Counted from the stretch's first letter, positions 25,295 to 35,741 are shown. The stretch: DNA of 64,000 nucleotides from Cupriavidus sp. U2 (GCF_009663685.2 NZ_RCOG02000002.1:186001-250000), one strand, 5' to 3'. A program made the numbers and translations. Notes: generated by a model from the sequence alone, not told the origin.

Positions 25295-27778
25295 TTAAGC
25301 CAGTTTAACGAACAGGATCGAGATCTGCGCTCCGGCGATCTCGGTACCGTTCATGCGATTGCGCAATTCAATGCGCGCGCCATGTTCGTCAATGATCTTT
25401 TTCACCATCGCAAGCCCGAGACCCGTACCCTTGGCTTTGGTAGTCACATACGGTTCGAACGCACGACTCAGGATGCGTGGTGCGAATCCAGGACCATTGT
25501 CCGTAATGGACAACTTGACGGCTTGCCGGTCTTCGCCGGCGGAATCTTTGTATTCTACAGTCTCGGTGTGCAGAGTGATATGGGGCGCCGCCCTACCGGC
25601 CGCCACGTTGTCCGCAGCCGCATCCTGCGCATTCTGTAACAGGTTGTGGATCACCTGCCGCAACTGTGTCGGATCGCCCTTTATTTCAGGCAGATCCGGG
25701 CCCAGCGCAGCATGAATCACCGGGTGTTCATGCACAGCGGGATCGTCGATGCCGTACAGATGCAGGACTTCCGCGACCAGGGCATTCAGCGACAGCGACT
25801 GCATCACCGCGGGCGGCGTGCGCGCATAGTCGCGGAAATCGTCCACCATGCGTTTCATCGCCGCTACCTGGTTAACGATCGTCGTGGCCCCGCGCTTTAG
25901 CACTTCGGCATCGGCCTGTTCGAGCTTGGGCGACAGCTTCATCTGCAGGCGCTCGGCCGACAGCTGGATCGGCGTCAGCGGATTCTTGATTTCGTGCGCC
26001 AGCCGGCGTGCCACCTCGCCCCATGCCACCGAACGCTGGGCCGAGATCACATCGGAGATATCGTCGAACACCACCACGTAGCCGGGCTCGTCGCGGCTGC
26101 CGCCCGGCAGGTGTGCGCCGCGCACCAGCAAGGTGAGCGGCTGTTCTTCGTCGCCCTGCGGCAGTTCGATCTGCTTTTGCCAGTGCTGCGAGCCGCCCAG
26201 CACCTCTCGGGTGGTCTGCTCGGAGAATGCCTGGCGCACGATGTCGGCAAAGTTGCCCATGCCCGGAATCTGTTCCACGGGCTGGCCCAGCACGCCCGAG
26301 AACGGCTGGCGGAAGATGCGTTCGGCACCGGGGTTGGCCGTGATCAGCGTGAAGCGGCGGTCGAAAACCAGCACGCCGGCGGTCAGATTCTGCAGCACGC
26401 TTTCCAGGTAGGCCTTCGACTGTTCCAGCGCCACGCGGTTGTCTTCCACGGCGATGCGCGCTTCGGACAGCTGGCGCGTCATCTGGTTGAACTGCTGCGT
26501 CAGCTGGCCCAGTTCGTCGCGGCTCTTCAGCTCGCGTTTGGGCGACAGGTCGCCCTCGGCCACTTCCTTCGTGCCCTGAAGCAGCATCAGCAGCGGCCGG
26601 GCCAACTGGCCGCCCAGCAGTAGCGCCAGCATCACGGCGATGAACACCGCCAGGAACAGCGTCAGCGTCAGCGTGCCGATGTACATCTTGCGCAGGCCCG
26701 TACGTCCGAGCGCTTTTTCCTGATACTCCTGGTAGGCCCGCTGGACTTCGTCGGCATTGCGCGCCAGCACCGCTGGCACAGGGTGCAGCACCTGCAGGTA
26801 GCGTTCCTCGCGGACCGTGTCGCCGACCAGGCCGAAGCCAGTGGCCGGGGCATCCTCGGGGCGGCGTTCGATGGAAAGCCCCGAGCCGGCCCAGCGGCTG
26901 CCCGGCGGCGCCAGCCGCGTGCGAGCCCGTGCCGCGGCGGCCGCGGCCGCCGCGCTGGCGCTGATGCTGACCGAAGCCTGCGCCGCTTCATCGGGTGTGG
27001 TCGCGGCCGGCGCGGGGCCCAGCGGAATGATGACGCGAATGCGGTACAGGTGGCTGCTGTCGAGATTGACCGGGGCCTTGTCGCTGCCGGTGGGGTCCGA
27101 GCCGCCTTCCACGGCCGCGTATCCGCCCGCCATGCGCGCCTGTTCGGCCAGCACGCCCGATGGAATGTCCGGTACCAGCGTGGCGTAGCTGCTCGACGCC
27201 GTGGCCAGCACGCGGCCGCTGCCGGTGAAGATCGCGGCTTCCTGGATGCCGTACTGCTCGCGCAGCCGGTTCAGCTGCAGCGACGACGCCATGCTCGACG
27301 CGCCGGTGAGCTGGTCGGCCATCAGGCGCGCCTTGCCTTGCAGGTCGGCCAGCTGGCTGTCGATGGTGGAGCGGCCCAGGTTCAGCCCCGCCTCCAGCGC
27401 GTTTTCCACGCGCACGTCGAACCACGATTCGATGCTGCGCGATACGAACTGCAGTGACACCAGGTAGATCAGCACGCCCGGCAGCACGCCCACCACGCCA
27501 AAGAACACGGCCAGCTTGCTCATCAGCCGCGTACCAAACTTGCCGCGCCGGTAGCGTACCCACAGCGTGAACGCGAGCGCGCCAACCGTCAGAACCAGCA
27601 ACGCCCCGACGACGAGGTTGATCTTGAACAGCAGCGTGAAGTAGCGGTCGAAGAATTCGGTATTTGCCGACGCGCCGGCCAGCAGGCCCACCAGCACCAG
27701 CGCCAGAAAGACGATGATGCCCACCACCACGCGGTATAGCACGCGGCGGAAGCGGCTATCCCACGGATTGCCGTTCAT
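25295..27778 (-). CDS. NtrY-like membrane sensor histidine kinase
   Basis: 827 residues from ATG 27778. Three to four membrane segments lie in the first 130 residues, then a large periplasmic or linker part with an Ala-rich stretch, a membrane segment near 375-395, a HAMP domain and a PAS domain (LESVLQNLTAGVLVFDRRFTLITANPGAERIF). The HisKA motif is VARRLAHEIKNPLTP (H about 595), and the ATPase motifs DNGPGFAPR and GTGLGLAMVKKI are intact. NtrY proteins sense nitrogen or redox state. The stop is 53 bp before the regulator start, and the 5' end overlaps the DUF4390 gene by 4 bp, so the three form an operon. Confidence 0.92.
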   Translation of the reverse strand: MNGNPWDSRFRRVLYRVVVGIIVFLALVLVGLLAGASANTEFFDRYFTLLFKINLVVGALLVLTVGALAFTLWVRYRRGKFGTRLMSKLAVFFGVVGVLPGVLIYLVSLQFVSRSIESWFDVRVENALEAGLNLGRSTIDSQLADLQGKARLMADQLTGASSMASSLQLNRLREQYGIQEAAIFTGSGRVLATASSSYATLVPDIPSGVLAEQARMAGGYAAVEGGSDPTGSDKAPVNLDSSHLYRIRVIIPLGPAPAATTPDEAAQASVSISASAAAAAAAARARTRLAPPGSRWAGSGLSIERRPEDAPATGFGLVGDTVREERYLQVLHPVPAVLARNADEVQRAYQEYQEKALGRTGLRKMYIGTLTLTLFLAVFIAVMLALLLGGQLARPLLMLLQGTKEVAEGDLSPKRELKSRDELGQLTQQFNQMTRQLSEARIAVEDNRVALEQSKAYLESVLQNLTAGVLVFDRRFTLITANPGAERIFRQPFSGVLGQPVEQIPGMGNFADIVRQAFSEQTTREVLGGSQHWQKQIELPQGDEEQPLTLLVRGAHLPGGSRDEPGYVVVFDDISDVISAQRSVAWGEVARRLAHEIKNPLTPIQLSAERLQMKLSPKLEQADAEVLKRGATTIVNQVAAMKRMVDDFRDYARTPPAVMQSLSLNALVAEVLHLYGIDDPAVHEHPVIHAALGPDLPEIKGDPTQLRQVIHNLLQNAQDAAADNVAAGRAAPHITLHTETVEYKDSAGEDRQAVKLSITDNGPGFAPRILSRAFEPYVTTKAKGTGLGLAMVKKIIDEHGARIELRNRMNGTEIAGAQISILFVKLA

Positions 27779-28599
27779 GGCTGGCTGGCCGGCTGGACCA
27801 GTTGGCTCGGCGACAGCACGTTCGACACGGTTTGCGCGAACGGGGCGCGCAGTTCGGCGGAGGCGGCCGACGCTGCGGACGGCGCGGACCCCGGCATGGC
27901 CGGTGGCGCGGGCGGTGCCACCGGTGGTGGCGGAGGCGGCGGAGGCGGTGCGTCCAGGTTGGTCGGCACCGTGTAGTTGAAGCGTTTCCACTCCGACGAC
28001 AGGTTCCACTCGCGCGTGTTCACGGCGTTGATCTGGAACGGCTTGGGCAGTTGCGACAGATCCAGCCGCATGCGCGTCTCGGCGTGATACGTTTCGCCAG
28101 CCTTCACGTCGCGGCGTTCGAAGACGCGCCAGCCGCGCACCTGCTGGATGAACTGCAGCGCGCCCTTCAGGCGGTTGAACGGCAGTTGCAGCCCGCCGGT
28201 CGATACGCGGTATTGCCGCGTCAGCGGTTGATACGACAGGCGCACCGAACGCGAGGTGTTGACCGGCTTTTCATCGAACCAGTACCAGCGCGCCCGCGAC
28301 AGCTGGAAGTCCACCACGAAATAGAGCGAGATGCCCTTGTGCAGGGCGTCCTCGAGTGCGGGCGGGAGATCGAAGTCGAAAGAGGCGCCAAGCTCGAAGC
28401 CGCCGTCCTGATAGTCGATGCGTGCCTCGGTGGTTTCAATCAGCTGTGCGCCAGCATGGGGCATGTACACCAGCAGCGCCAGCAGCAGCAAAGCGGTGGC
28501 GTACCACGTGCGCAGGATGCCGGCCAGCGGTGCTGCCGGCCATTCGCGCACCGCGCGGCCGGGGGCACGTAGGACGAGCAGGCGCTGCAGGTTCGGCAT
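27775..28599 (-). CDS. DUF4390 exported protein
   Basis: 274 residues. A hydrophobic export segment (about 30-48) ends near PHAGA. The DUF4390 domain follows (IETTEARIDYQDGGFELGASFDFDLPP to LSSEWKRFNYTV). The last 65 residues are Pro/Ala-rich with a run of nine prolines. In beta-proteobacteria this gene commonly lies directly upstream of ntrY, and here the two overlap by 4 bp. A role in the NtrYX signal path is an inference from this linkage. Confidence 0.82.
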   Translation of the reverse strand: MPNLQRLLVLRAPGRAVREWPAAPLAGILRTWYATALLLLALLVYMPHAGAQLIETTEARIDYQDGGFELGASFDFDLPPALEDALHKGISLYFVVDFQLSRARWYWFDEKPVNTSRSVRLSYQPLTRQYRVSTGGLQLPFNRLKGALQFIQQVRGWRVFERRDVKAGETYHAETRMRLDLSQLPKPFQINAVNTREWNLSSEWKRFNYTVPTNLDAPPPPPPPPPVAPPAPPAMPGSAPSAASAASAELRAPFAQTVSNVLSPSQLVQPASQP

Positions 28600-28610
28600 T
28601 GGTGGAAATA

Positions 28611-29984
28611 TCAGGCGCGTTTCTGGAAGCGGGCGTAGTAGAAGCCATCGTGATCCGATGGCAGGCTTGCCTTGCCGGCGGTCCCGCTGCCGGTCGTTTC
28701 AGGCGCCTTGATCCCGGGCAGCAGCTGCCCCGGCGCCTGCAATCGTATCGCATCTGGAAGCTGCGCACCAAACCAGAGCGCCTGCTCCTCGCCTTCCGTT
28801 GGGAAAATAGAACAGGTCACGTAGACCAGGATGCCGCCCGGTTTGAGCAGCGGCCACAGTTGCGAAACGATGCGGCGCTGCTCGGTCATCAGTTTGGCCA
28901 CGTCGGACTCGCGCCGCAGCCAGCGGATATCGGGATGCCGCCGCACGATGCCCGACGCCGAGCATGGCACATCGGCCAGGATGCGATCGAACGGCTGGCC
29001 ATCCCACCAGTCCTTGGGGCGGCTCGCGTCGCCCACGATCACTTCGGCGCGTTGTCCCAGGCGGGCCAGGTTGTCGTGGATGCGCGCGGCGCGTTCCGCG
29101 TCGCTTTCCACCGCGGTCACGTGGATGTCGGCAAGCTCCAGCAGATGGCCGGTCTTGCCGCCAGGCGCCGCGCAGGCGTCCAGCACGCGCATGCCGTCGG
29201 ACACTTCGCACAGCGGCGCGGCAAGTTGCGCGCCGGCGTCCTGCACGGAGACGTCGCCCTGGGCAAAGCCGGGGATCTGCGATACCGGAAAGGCCCGTGC
29301 CAGGCGCACGGCCTGCTCGCCGACGGCGCTGCCGGCCAGGCCGGCATTGGCCAGCGCCTGGAGATACGCCTGCACCGAAATGCGCCGCGGATTGATGCGC
29401 AAGGTCATCGGCGGGCGTTCGTTGACGCTCTGGGCCAGGGCCATCCACTGGTCGGGGTAGGCCCGGCGCAGTTGCGCGAGCCACCACGAGGGCAGGTTCC
29501 AGCGGGCTTCCTCGTCCTGCATGATCTTCGGCATCAGCGCGCGGCGCTCGCGCAGGAAGCGGCGCAGGACGGCATTCACCAGGCCGCGCGCATGCGCGGT
29601 CTTGGGCTCCGAGGCCGCCGCGCTGACCGCCTGGTCCACCACGGTGAAGTCGGAATAGCCGCCGCGCCCTACCTTGCTGCCATCGCCCTCCTCGCCCTCG
29701 ATCAGCAGGGCCAGCGCCACGGCCAGCAGGGAATCGACCAGCGCCCCGGGCGGACGCGTCACCAGTTGCGTCACCAGGGCGCGCGTGGTGCCGAACAGGC
29801 GCACGGAGCGATACGCCAGATCCTGGATGGCGCCGCGCGTGGCGGCGTCGCGCACGCGGTCCAGCCGCAAGTGGGTGGCAACGTCTTCGATGGCCTGCGG
29901 CAGGGCCGCGCCTTCGTGTACGCCGCGAACAGCCGCGGCAGCACCGAGCATCTGGAAGGCAAGGGAATCGTGAGGCAGGCGCAT
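28611..29984 (-). CDS. rsmB: 16S rRNA (cytosine-967-C5)-methyltransferase
   Basis: 457 residues from ATG 29984; an upstream TTG in frame would add 14 unusual residues. The NusB-like RNA-binding domain fills about 1-150. The SAM motif LDACAAPGGKTGHLLEL and the two active-site cysteines of the family (about C341 in DVPCSASG and C391 in VTCSIFP) are present. It modifies 16S rRNA. The DUF4390-ntrYX genes follow 11 bp downstream. Confidence 0.93.
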   Translation of the reverse strand: MRLPHDSLAFQMLGAAAAVRGVHEGAALPQAIEDVATHLRLDRVRDAATRGAIQDLAYRSVRLFGTTRALVTQLVTRPPGALVDSLLAVALALLIEGEEGDGSKVGRGGYSDFTVVDQAVSAAASEPKTAHARGLVNAVLRRFLRERRALMPKIMQDEEARWNLPSWWLAQLRRAYPDQWMALAQSVNERPPMTLRINPRRISVQAYLQALANAGLAGSAVGEQAVRLARAFPVSQIPGFAQGDVSVQDAGAQLAAPLCEVSDGMRVLDACAAPGGKTGHLLELADIHVTAVESDAERAARIHDNLARLGQRAEVIVGDASRPKDWWDGQPFDRILADVPCSASGIVRRHPDIRWLRRESDVAKLMTEQRRIVSQLWPLLKPGGILVYVTCSIFPTEGEEQALWFGAQLPDAIRLQAPGQLLPGIKAPETTGSGTAGKASLPSDHDGFYYARFQKRA

Positions 29985-30148
29985 ACGGAAAATCAGACAG
30001 GCAACGTAGGAAAAGGAGTGACGCAACGGGCGTCGGGCCGGGCGGATACAAGAATGCCCGCCGGTCCCCGGGGGAACACAGCGGGCAGTTTACCCGTTGT
30101 CGCGGACTGGCCGGTCAAACCGGCCAAATCCCGCCGCCGGCGCCGGCA

Positions 30149-31009
30149 TCAGGCCGGATAGCTGCCGGTCTGCGCCATGTGCATCAGGCGGGAGATGCGC
30201 TCCTCGGTGGCCGGGTGCGTCGAGAACAGGTTGGCGATGCCGCCGCCGGACAGCGGGTTCATGATCATCATCTGCGCCGTGGCCGGATGTTCCTCGGCCG
30301 CCTGGAACGGGATGCCCTGTGCATAGCGATGGATCTTGTCCAGCGCACTGGCCAGCGCCTGCGGGTCGCCGCTGATCTCGGCACCGCCCCGGTCCGCTTC
30401 GAACTCGCGCGCCCGCGAGATCGCCATCTGGATCAGCGATGCGGCCAGCGGGGCCAGGATCGCGACGGCAATCGCGGCAATCGGGTTGGTACGGTTGCCG
30501 TTCTCGTCGCGGCCGCCGAAGAACATCGCCATGTTGGCCAGGGCCGAGATGGCACCGGCCATGGTGGCGGCGATGGTCGACGTCAGGATGTCGCGGTGCT
30601 TCACGTGCGCCAGTTCGTGCGCCATCACGCCGCGCAATTCGCGGTCGGACAGCACGCGCAGGATGCCGGTGGTGGCGGCCACGGCCGCGTGTTCGGGATT
30701 GCGGCCCGTGGCAAAGGCGTTGGGCGCGTCCTCGTTGATCAGGTACACGCGCGGCATGGGCAGGCCCGCGCGCTGGGACAGCTCCTGCACCATGTTGTAG
30801 AACTGCGGCGCGGTGCTGGCATCCACTTCCTGCGCGTTGTACATGCGCAGGACCATCTTGTCCGAGAACCAGTAGGAAAAGAAGTTCATGCCCAGCGCGA
30901 TCAGCAGCGCGAACATCATGCCGCTACGGCCGCCGATCATGCCGCCGATGACGATGAACAGCGCCGTGATGGCGGCCATCAGCATGAAGGTCTTGACCCA
31001 GTTGAACAT
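30149..31009 (-). CDS. htpX: HtpX-type M48 membrane metalloprotease
   Basis: 286 residues, the usual HtpX length. Membrane helices lie at about 7-50, and the zinc motif HELAH (about 131-135) lies in [12 protein letters not shown]. Two further helices follow, and the third zinc ligand is the glutamate in EFEADRGG. It degrades misfolded inner-membrane proteins together with FtsH in other bacteria. Confidence 0.95.
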   Translation of the reverse strand: MFNWVKTFMLMAAITALFIVIGGMIGGRSGMMFALLIALGMNFFSYWFSDKMVLRMYNAQEVDASTAPQFYNMVQELSQRAGLPMPRVYLINEDAPNAFATGRNPEHAAVAATTGILRVLSDRELRGVMAHELAHVKHRDILTSTIAATMAGAISALANMAMFFGGRDENGNRTNPIAAIAVAILAPLAASLIQMAISRAREFEADRGGAEISGDPQALASALDKIHRYAQGIPFQAAEEHPATAQMMIMNPLSGGGIANLFSTHPATEERISRLMHMAQTGSYPA

Positions 31010-31144
31010 GGCTTGGTCTCCAGAGAGATCGATTCGGGCGCGTACCCACCCCTGCGGGACGCGATGTTCGTTAGATAGGGCCAGGACCGCAGGAATTCAA
31101 TGCGGATGACAGGGTTTTACGACGCAAAGCGGCGCAAGCGCAAC

Positions 31145-32146
31145 TTATGCCGCGCCGCGTACCAGGCAGCGCGTGCCCGGCGGCAGCGGCATGGCTTGCA
31201 GGAACTGCTGCGCCGGCTGGCGGCGGCCCCCGGCCTTCTGCAATTCGGTCACCTGCAGTGCGCTGCCGTCGCCACAGGCGATGATCACCCCGGCGGCGTC
31301 CGCCGCCAGCACGGTGCCCGGCGCATGCGGCAGGCTCGTGGCGGCGGCCAGCGGCAGCGCCTGCCAGCACTTGATGACGGTGTCGCCCACCTGGATCGTG
31401 GCCCCCGGGAACGGATTGAAGGCGCGCACCTGGCTGGCCAGCGCAGCGGCCGGGCGGGTCAGGTCCAGCGGCGCTTCGTCCTTGGCAATCTTCTCGGCGT
31501 AGGTGATGCCGGCTTCGGGCTGGGGCGTGGCCGCCAGCGGCTGGCCGGCGGCCAGCCGGCGCAAGGCATCGACGATCATGCGGCCGCCCAGTGCGGCCAG
31601 CGTGTCGTGCAGGCTGCCGGTACTGTCCTCCGGACCGATCGCCACCGATTCGCGCGACAGCATCGCGCCGGTATCGAGCCCTTCGTCCATCTGCATCAGC
31701 GTGATGCCGGTCTCGGCGTCGCCAGCCTCGATGGCGCGGTGGATCGGCGCCGCGCCGCGCCAGCGCGGCAGCAGCGAGGCATGGATGTTCAGACACCCAT
31801 GGCGCGGCAGATCGAGAACCTCGGCGGGCAGGATCAGGCCATAGGCGGCCACCACCATGACATCGGGGGCGATCTGCGCCAGCGTGTCGACGGCGGCGCC
31901 GGCTTCCTCGGGATACTTGCCGTTGCGCCGCAACGAGCGCGGCTGCAGCACGGGGCCCAGCCCCGCTTCCAGCGCGAACTGCTTGACCGGGCTGGCCTGC
32001 AGCTGCATGCCGCGGCCGGCAGGCCGGTCCGGCTGGGTCAGGACGGCCACCACCGGAAAGCCGGCGGCGTGAATGGCCTCAAGGGCAACGCGCGCAAATT
32101 CGGGTGTGCCGGCAAACGCGACGCGCAGTGGCTGGGCTTGAGTCAT
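31145..32146 (-). CDS. fmt: Methionyl-tRNA formyltransferase
   Basis: 333 residues. It starts [16 protein letters not shown] after a short leader, has the formyl-tetrahydrofolate signature [18 protein letters not shown] and a C-terminal tRNA-binding domain. It formylates initiator Met-tRNA, which the peptide deformylase encoded just upstream later reverses on proteins. The order def-fmt on one strand is standard. Confidence 0.95.
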   Translation of the reverse strand: MTQAQPLRVAFAGTPEFARVALEAIHAAGFPVVAVLTQPDRPAGRGMQLQASPVKQFALEAGLGPVLQPRSLRRNGKYPEEAGAAVDTLAQIAPDVMVVAAYGLILPAEVLDLPRHGCLNIHASLLPRWRGAAPIHRAIEAGDAETGITLMQMDEGLDTGAMLSRESVAIGPEDSTGSLHDTLAALGGRMIVDALRRLAAGQPLAATPQPEAGITYAEKIAKDEAPLDLTRPAAALASQVRAFNPFPGATIQVGDTVIKCWQALPLAAATSLPHAPGTVLAADAAGVIIACGDGSALQVTELQKAGGRRQPAQQFLQAMPLPPGTRCLVRGAA

Positions 32147-32172
32147 GACGGAAATCCGCAGGTGGAAACGAC

Positions 32173-32193
32173 ACCGGCCGCATAGCGGCCGGT
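32173..32193. other. Perfect 9-bp hairpin between def and fmt
   Basis: ACCGGCCGC, loop ATA, GCGGCCGGT. No T-run follows on either strand. It could be an mRNA processing or stability element that sets the def:fmt ratio; that role is inferred only from position. Confidence 0.5.
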
Positions 32194-32260
32194 ACGTGAT
32201 GTGTCTTGGAAGATGTAACGATAGCAGACGCCACCCGCGTGGCACGTCCCTGTTACATCC

Positions 32261-32767
32261 TTACATGCGCGAGCGGACGCGCTTCTGGAGCTTGCTCTTG
32301 ATGCGGTTCAGCTTGAGCGGCGACAGGTATTCCACGAATACCTTGCCGTTCAGGTGGTCGATCTCGTGCTGTATACATACGGCCAGTAGATCGTCGGCAT
32401 CGAGCTCGAACGTTTCGCCCTTTTCGTTGAGCGCGCGCACCTTGACGCGGTCGGGACGCTCCACGCGGTCATAGACTTCGGGCACCGACAGGCAGCCCTC
32501 TTCCCAGACCTTGCGGTTGTCGCTGGCCCAGACGATTTCCGGGTTGATGAACACCATCAGCGCGTCGCGCGTTTCGGAAACGTCGATCGTGATCACGCGC
32601 TCGTGCACGTCCACCTGCGTGGCGGCCAGGCCGATGCCGGGCGCGTCGTACATGGTTTCCGCCATGTCCTGGACCAGCTGGCGGATACGGTCGTCCACCA
32701 CCGCCACGGGCTTGGCCACGGTATGAAGGCGAGGATCGGGGTAGGTGAGGATGTCGAGTTTGGCCAT
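32261..32767 (-). CDS. def: Peptide deformylase
   Basis: 168 residues from ATG 32767. All three motifs are intact: [17 protein letters not shown] (metal-binding Cys) and QHEIDHLNG (metal-binding His pair and catalytic Glu). It removes N-formyl groups from nascent proteins. The LysM gene is divergent, 163 bp away. Confidence 0.96.
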   Translation of the reverse strand: MAKLDILTYPDPRLHTVAKPVAVVDDRIRQLVQDMAETMYDAPGIGLAATQVDVHERVITIDVSETRDALMVFINPEIVWASDNRKVWEEGCLSVPEVYDRVERPDRVKVRALNEKGETFELDADDLLAVCIQHEIDHLNGKVFVEYLSPLKLNRIKSKLQKRVRSRM

Positions 32768-32930
32768 GATGCTCGGGCGCAACGCCGGGTGCTGTCCACT
32801 GTCCGACCGCCGTTGCGGCGTGCGGGGTTTCCATGCAGAATCGGGGCGCTAGTACAAAAATTCAAGGCGCGCCGCAGCAGGCACGCTCTACCTAGGGTCA
32901 ATCCGGTCGTTCTCCCGACCGGTCAGGAAA

Positions 32931-34106
32931 ATGCGCGATCTTACCAAAGAACAGGCGGCGTCGGGCCGCGGGCTGCACGCGTTCACCCTCGCCATGCTAT
33001 GTGTCGCCGGCGTCACAGCCGGAGCCGGCATGGCGGTTCAGGCGGCCGATCTGAATGTCTCGGCGGCACAGCTCGCCCAGGCCGATGCGACCGCCCAGCA
33101 GGGTATCCCCGTTTCCGAACTGGCGCCCAATGCGCCAGGCCAGTACACCGTGCGCTCGGGCGACACGCTGTGGGGCATCTCGGGCCAGTACCTGCGCCAG
33201 CCGTGGCGCTGGCCGGCGCTGTGGGGCATGAACCGCCAGCAGGTTCGCAATCCGCACCTGATCTACCCTGGGCAGATCCTCTACCTGGTGCAGCGCGATG
33301 GCCGCGCGTACCTGTCGACCACGGCGCCCGGTGGCGCCCAGGGCGACACCCGCCTGTCGCCGCGCGTGCGCGGCGAGGGCGGCAACGGCGAGGCCATCCT
33401 GAGCATCCCTGCGTCCGACATCGAGCCGTTCCTGACGCGTCCGCTGGTCGTGGAAAAGGATGCGGTGGACTCGTCGGCCCGCATCGTTGCGCTGACCGAT
33501 GCCCGCGTCTACATGGGGCGTGGCGATACCGGCTACGTGCGCGGCATCGCATCGGCCGACGCGGCGATCGGCAGCGACTGGCAGGCGTTCAAGCCGGCCT
33601 TGCCGGTGCGCGACCCCGTCAGCAATGCCGTGATCGGCTTCGAAGCCCAGTACCAGGGCAGCGTGCGCGTGATGCGCGGTCCGGAAGGCCCGGACGCGGT
33701 CACCACGGTCCAGGCCACCCAGTCGCCGCAGGAAATGGGCGCGGGTTCGCTGCTGCTGCCGCAGCCGGCGCGCGAACTGGTGCGCTACGTGCCCCATGCG
33801 CCGGAAGGCAACGTCGAGGCCCGCATCGCCGCCGTCTATGGCGGCGTGGAGTACGGTGGTGCCAAGCAGGTGGTGGTGCTGAACCTGGGCGCCAACGGTG
33901 GCCTGGAGCCGGGTCACGTGCTGGCGCTGTCGCGCGTGGGCGGCGTGGCCAAGGATCCGACCGACGGCAACCGCAGCATCACGCTGCCCGATGACCGCTA
34001 TGGGCTGGCCTACGTGTATCGCGTCTTCCCGGGCATCGCCTACGCGCTGGTGACCGATGCCAGCAATGTGATGAAGGTCGGCGACCGCGCCACCAGCCCG
34101 CAGTAA
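32931..34106 (+). CDS. Exported LysM-domain protein
   Basis: 391 residues with a signal peptide cut near VQAAD (about 38). One LysM repeat lies at about 70-120 (YTVRSGDTLWGISGQYL to PHLIYPGQILYL), preceded by an Ala/Gln-rich stretch. The remaining 270 residues form a conserved beta-proteobacterial domain of unknown function. LysM binds peptidoglycan, so a periplasmic wall-associated protein is likely. dprA follows after 41 bp. Confidence 0.88.
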   Translation: MRDLTKEQAASGRGLHAFTLAMLCVAGVTAGAGMAVQAADLNVSAAQLAQADATAQQGIPVSELAPNAPGQYTVRSGDTLWGISGQYLRQPWRWPALWGMNRQQVRNPHLIYPGQILYLVQRDGRAYLSTTAPGGAQGDTRLSPRVRGEGGNGEAILSIPASDIEPFLTRPLVVEKDAVDSSARIVALTDARVYMGRGDTGYVRGIASADAAIGSDWQAFKPALPVRDPVSNAVIGFEAQYQGSVRVMRGPEGPDAVTTVQATQSPQEMGAGSLLLPQPARELVRYVPHAPEGNVEARIAAVYGGVEYGGAKQVVVLNLGANGGLEPGHVLALSRVGGVAKDPTDGNRSITLPDDRYGLAYVYRVFPGIAYALVTDASNVMKVGDRATSPQ

Positions 34107-34147
34107 CCGGCGGGCGCGTGCGCGAGCACGCGCCGCCGCGTTGTTCG

Positions 34148-35299
34148 ATGACCGATTCGACTCGCGATCCAGCCGAAGTGGCTGCCTGGGTGCGGCTGAC
34201 GGCCACCCCCGGTATTTCGGTGCAGGCCGGCCGCCGGCTGCTGGCGGCTTTCGGGCTGCCCCAGGCCGTGCTGGCCCAGGACCCTGCAAGGCTCCGCGAC
34301 GCCGCGGAGCCCGCGGTGGCGCGCGTGCTCGCTGCGCCGCCCGACGCCGACGTATCCGCCCGGATCGATCGCACCCTGCAATGGCTCGACAGCCCTGGCC
34401 ACCATCTGGTCACGATGGGCGACGCCGCTTATCCGGCGCGCCTGCTCGACCTCGCCGATCCGCCACTGGTGCTCTACGTCAACGGCCAGGCCGCACGCCT
34501 GCAGGCGCCGTCACTGGGTATCGTCGGCGCGCGGCATGCCACGGCACAGGGCGTGCGCAATGCGCAGACGTTCGCTTCGGCGTTTTCCGATGCCGGGCTG
34601 ACCGTGGTGTCGGGGCTCGCACTCGGCATCGATGCCGCAGCGCATGCCGCGGCACTGAATGGGCCCGGCGGCACGGTCGCCATCGTGGGCACCGGCGTGG
34701 ACATCGTCTATCCCGCCCGACACCACAAGCTGGCGCACCAGATCGTCGATACCGGCGGCGCCATCGTCAGCGAATTCCCACTCGGTACGCCGGGATTGCC
34801 GAACCATTTTCCGCGTCGCAACCGCATCATCGCGGCGCTGGCGCGGGGCGTATTGGTGGTGGAAGCCGCCGAGCGGTCCGGTTCGCTGATTACCGCCCGG
34901 CTGGCGTCCGAAATCGGCCGTGAGGTGTTTGCGATCCCCGGTTCGACCCACGCCGAGCTTTCGCGCGGCTGCCACAAGCTGATCCGCCAGGGCGCCAAGC
35001 TGGTGGAGTCGGCGGCCGACGTGTTCGAGGAATTCGCCGACCTGGCGCCAACCGGGGCCAGCAGCGCAACAAGGACGCCGGCGAGGACGAAGGCCAGCCA
35101 AGTATCGGTATTGGCCACCCCGCAGCCGGCGGCGGCCGACGCGCTCGGGGCGGCGCTAGCCTATGATCCTGTCACGCTCGATGCATTGTGCGAGGGCACC
35201 GGCATGGCGGCGGAGGCGGTATCGGCCGAACTGCTGCAACTGGAACTGGCCGGCGCGGCCGAGCGCTTGCCAGGCAATCGTTTCCGGCGTCTGGCATGA
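34148..35299 (+). CDS. dprA: DNA-processing protein DprA
   Basis: 383 residues from ATG 34148. The Rossmann-like core has LGIVGARHATAQGVRNA, VVSGLALGIDAAAHAAAL and NRIIAALARGVLVVEAA, then PGSTHAELSRGCHKLIRQGA. A C-terminal winged helix (about 320-380) completes the Burkholderia-type DprA. It loads RecA on incoming single-stranded DNA during transformation. Confidence 0.93.
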   Translation: MTDSTRDPAEVAAWVRLTATPGISVQAGRRLLAAFGLPQAVLAQDPARLRDAAEPAVARVLAAPPDADVSARIDRTLQWLDSPGHHLVTMGDAAYPARLLDLADPPLVLYVNGQAARLQAPSLGIVGARHATAQGVRNAQTFASAFSDAGLTVVSGLALGIDAAAHAAALNGPGGTVAIVGTGVDIVYPARHHKLAHQIVDTGGAIVSEFPLGTPGLPNHFPRRNRIIAALARGVLVVEAAERSGSLITARLASEIGREVFAIPGSTHAELSRGCHKLIRQGAKLVESAADVFEEFADLAPTGASSATRTPARTKASQVSVLATPQPAAADALGAALAYDPVTLDALCEGTGMAAEAVSAELLQLELAGAAERLPGNRFRRLA

Positions 35300-35333
35300 T
35301 CCGGTATCGCCCTTGCCTCACTTTTCGACTGGA

Positions 35334-35741
35334 ATGGCCGTTTACTTCCCCGAGCAGGATGCCGCAGCCCTGCGCCAGGCGCTTCATGCCCGTCCGCACG
35401 GACGGCTGGTGGCCTGCCTTTGCGCCGCATGGTGTGGCACGTGCAAGGACTACCTGCCGGGCTTTGCGGCATTGGCGGCACGTTATCCGGACGACTGTTT
35501 CGTCTGGATCGATGTCGAAACCCACTCCGACTATCTGGGAGAGGACATCGACATCGAAAACTTTCCTACTGTATTGATTCAGCCCGTCAGTGGCGGCGCA
35601 CCGCAGTTTTACGGAACCGTGCTGCCCCACCTCGATGTGCTTGATCGGATGCTGGCGCGTGCGGGTACCATGTCCGGCACGGCGCCAGACATCCCTGAAG
35701 TGCTGCCCTGGTTGCTTGGCAGCGGTGCCGATAACGGTTGA
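35334..35741 (+). CDS. Thioredoxin-fold protein
   Basis: 135 residues. A CxxC pair is present in CAAWCGTCKDY (about residues 35-45) and the cis-proline segment in NFPTVLI. There is no signal peptide, so it is probably cytoplasmic. It starts 34 bp after dprA. The redox partner is unknown. ATG 35334 is chosen because no better site lies upstream in frame. Confidence 0.8.
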   Translation: MAVYFPEQDAAALRQALHARPHGRLVACLCAAWCGTCKDYLPGFAALAARYPDDCFVWIDVETHSDYLGEDIDIENFPTVLIQPVSGGAPQFYGTVLPHLDVLDRMLARAGTMSGTAPDIPEVLPWLLGSGADNG

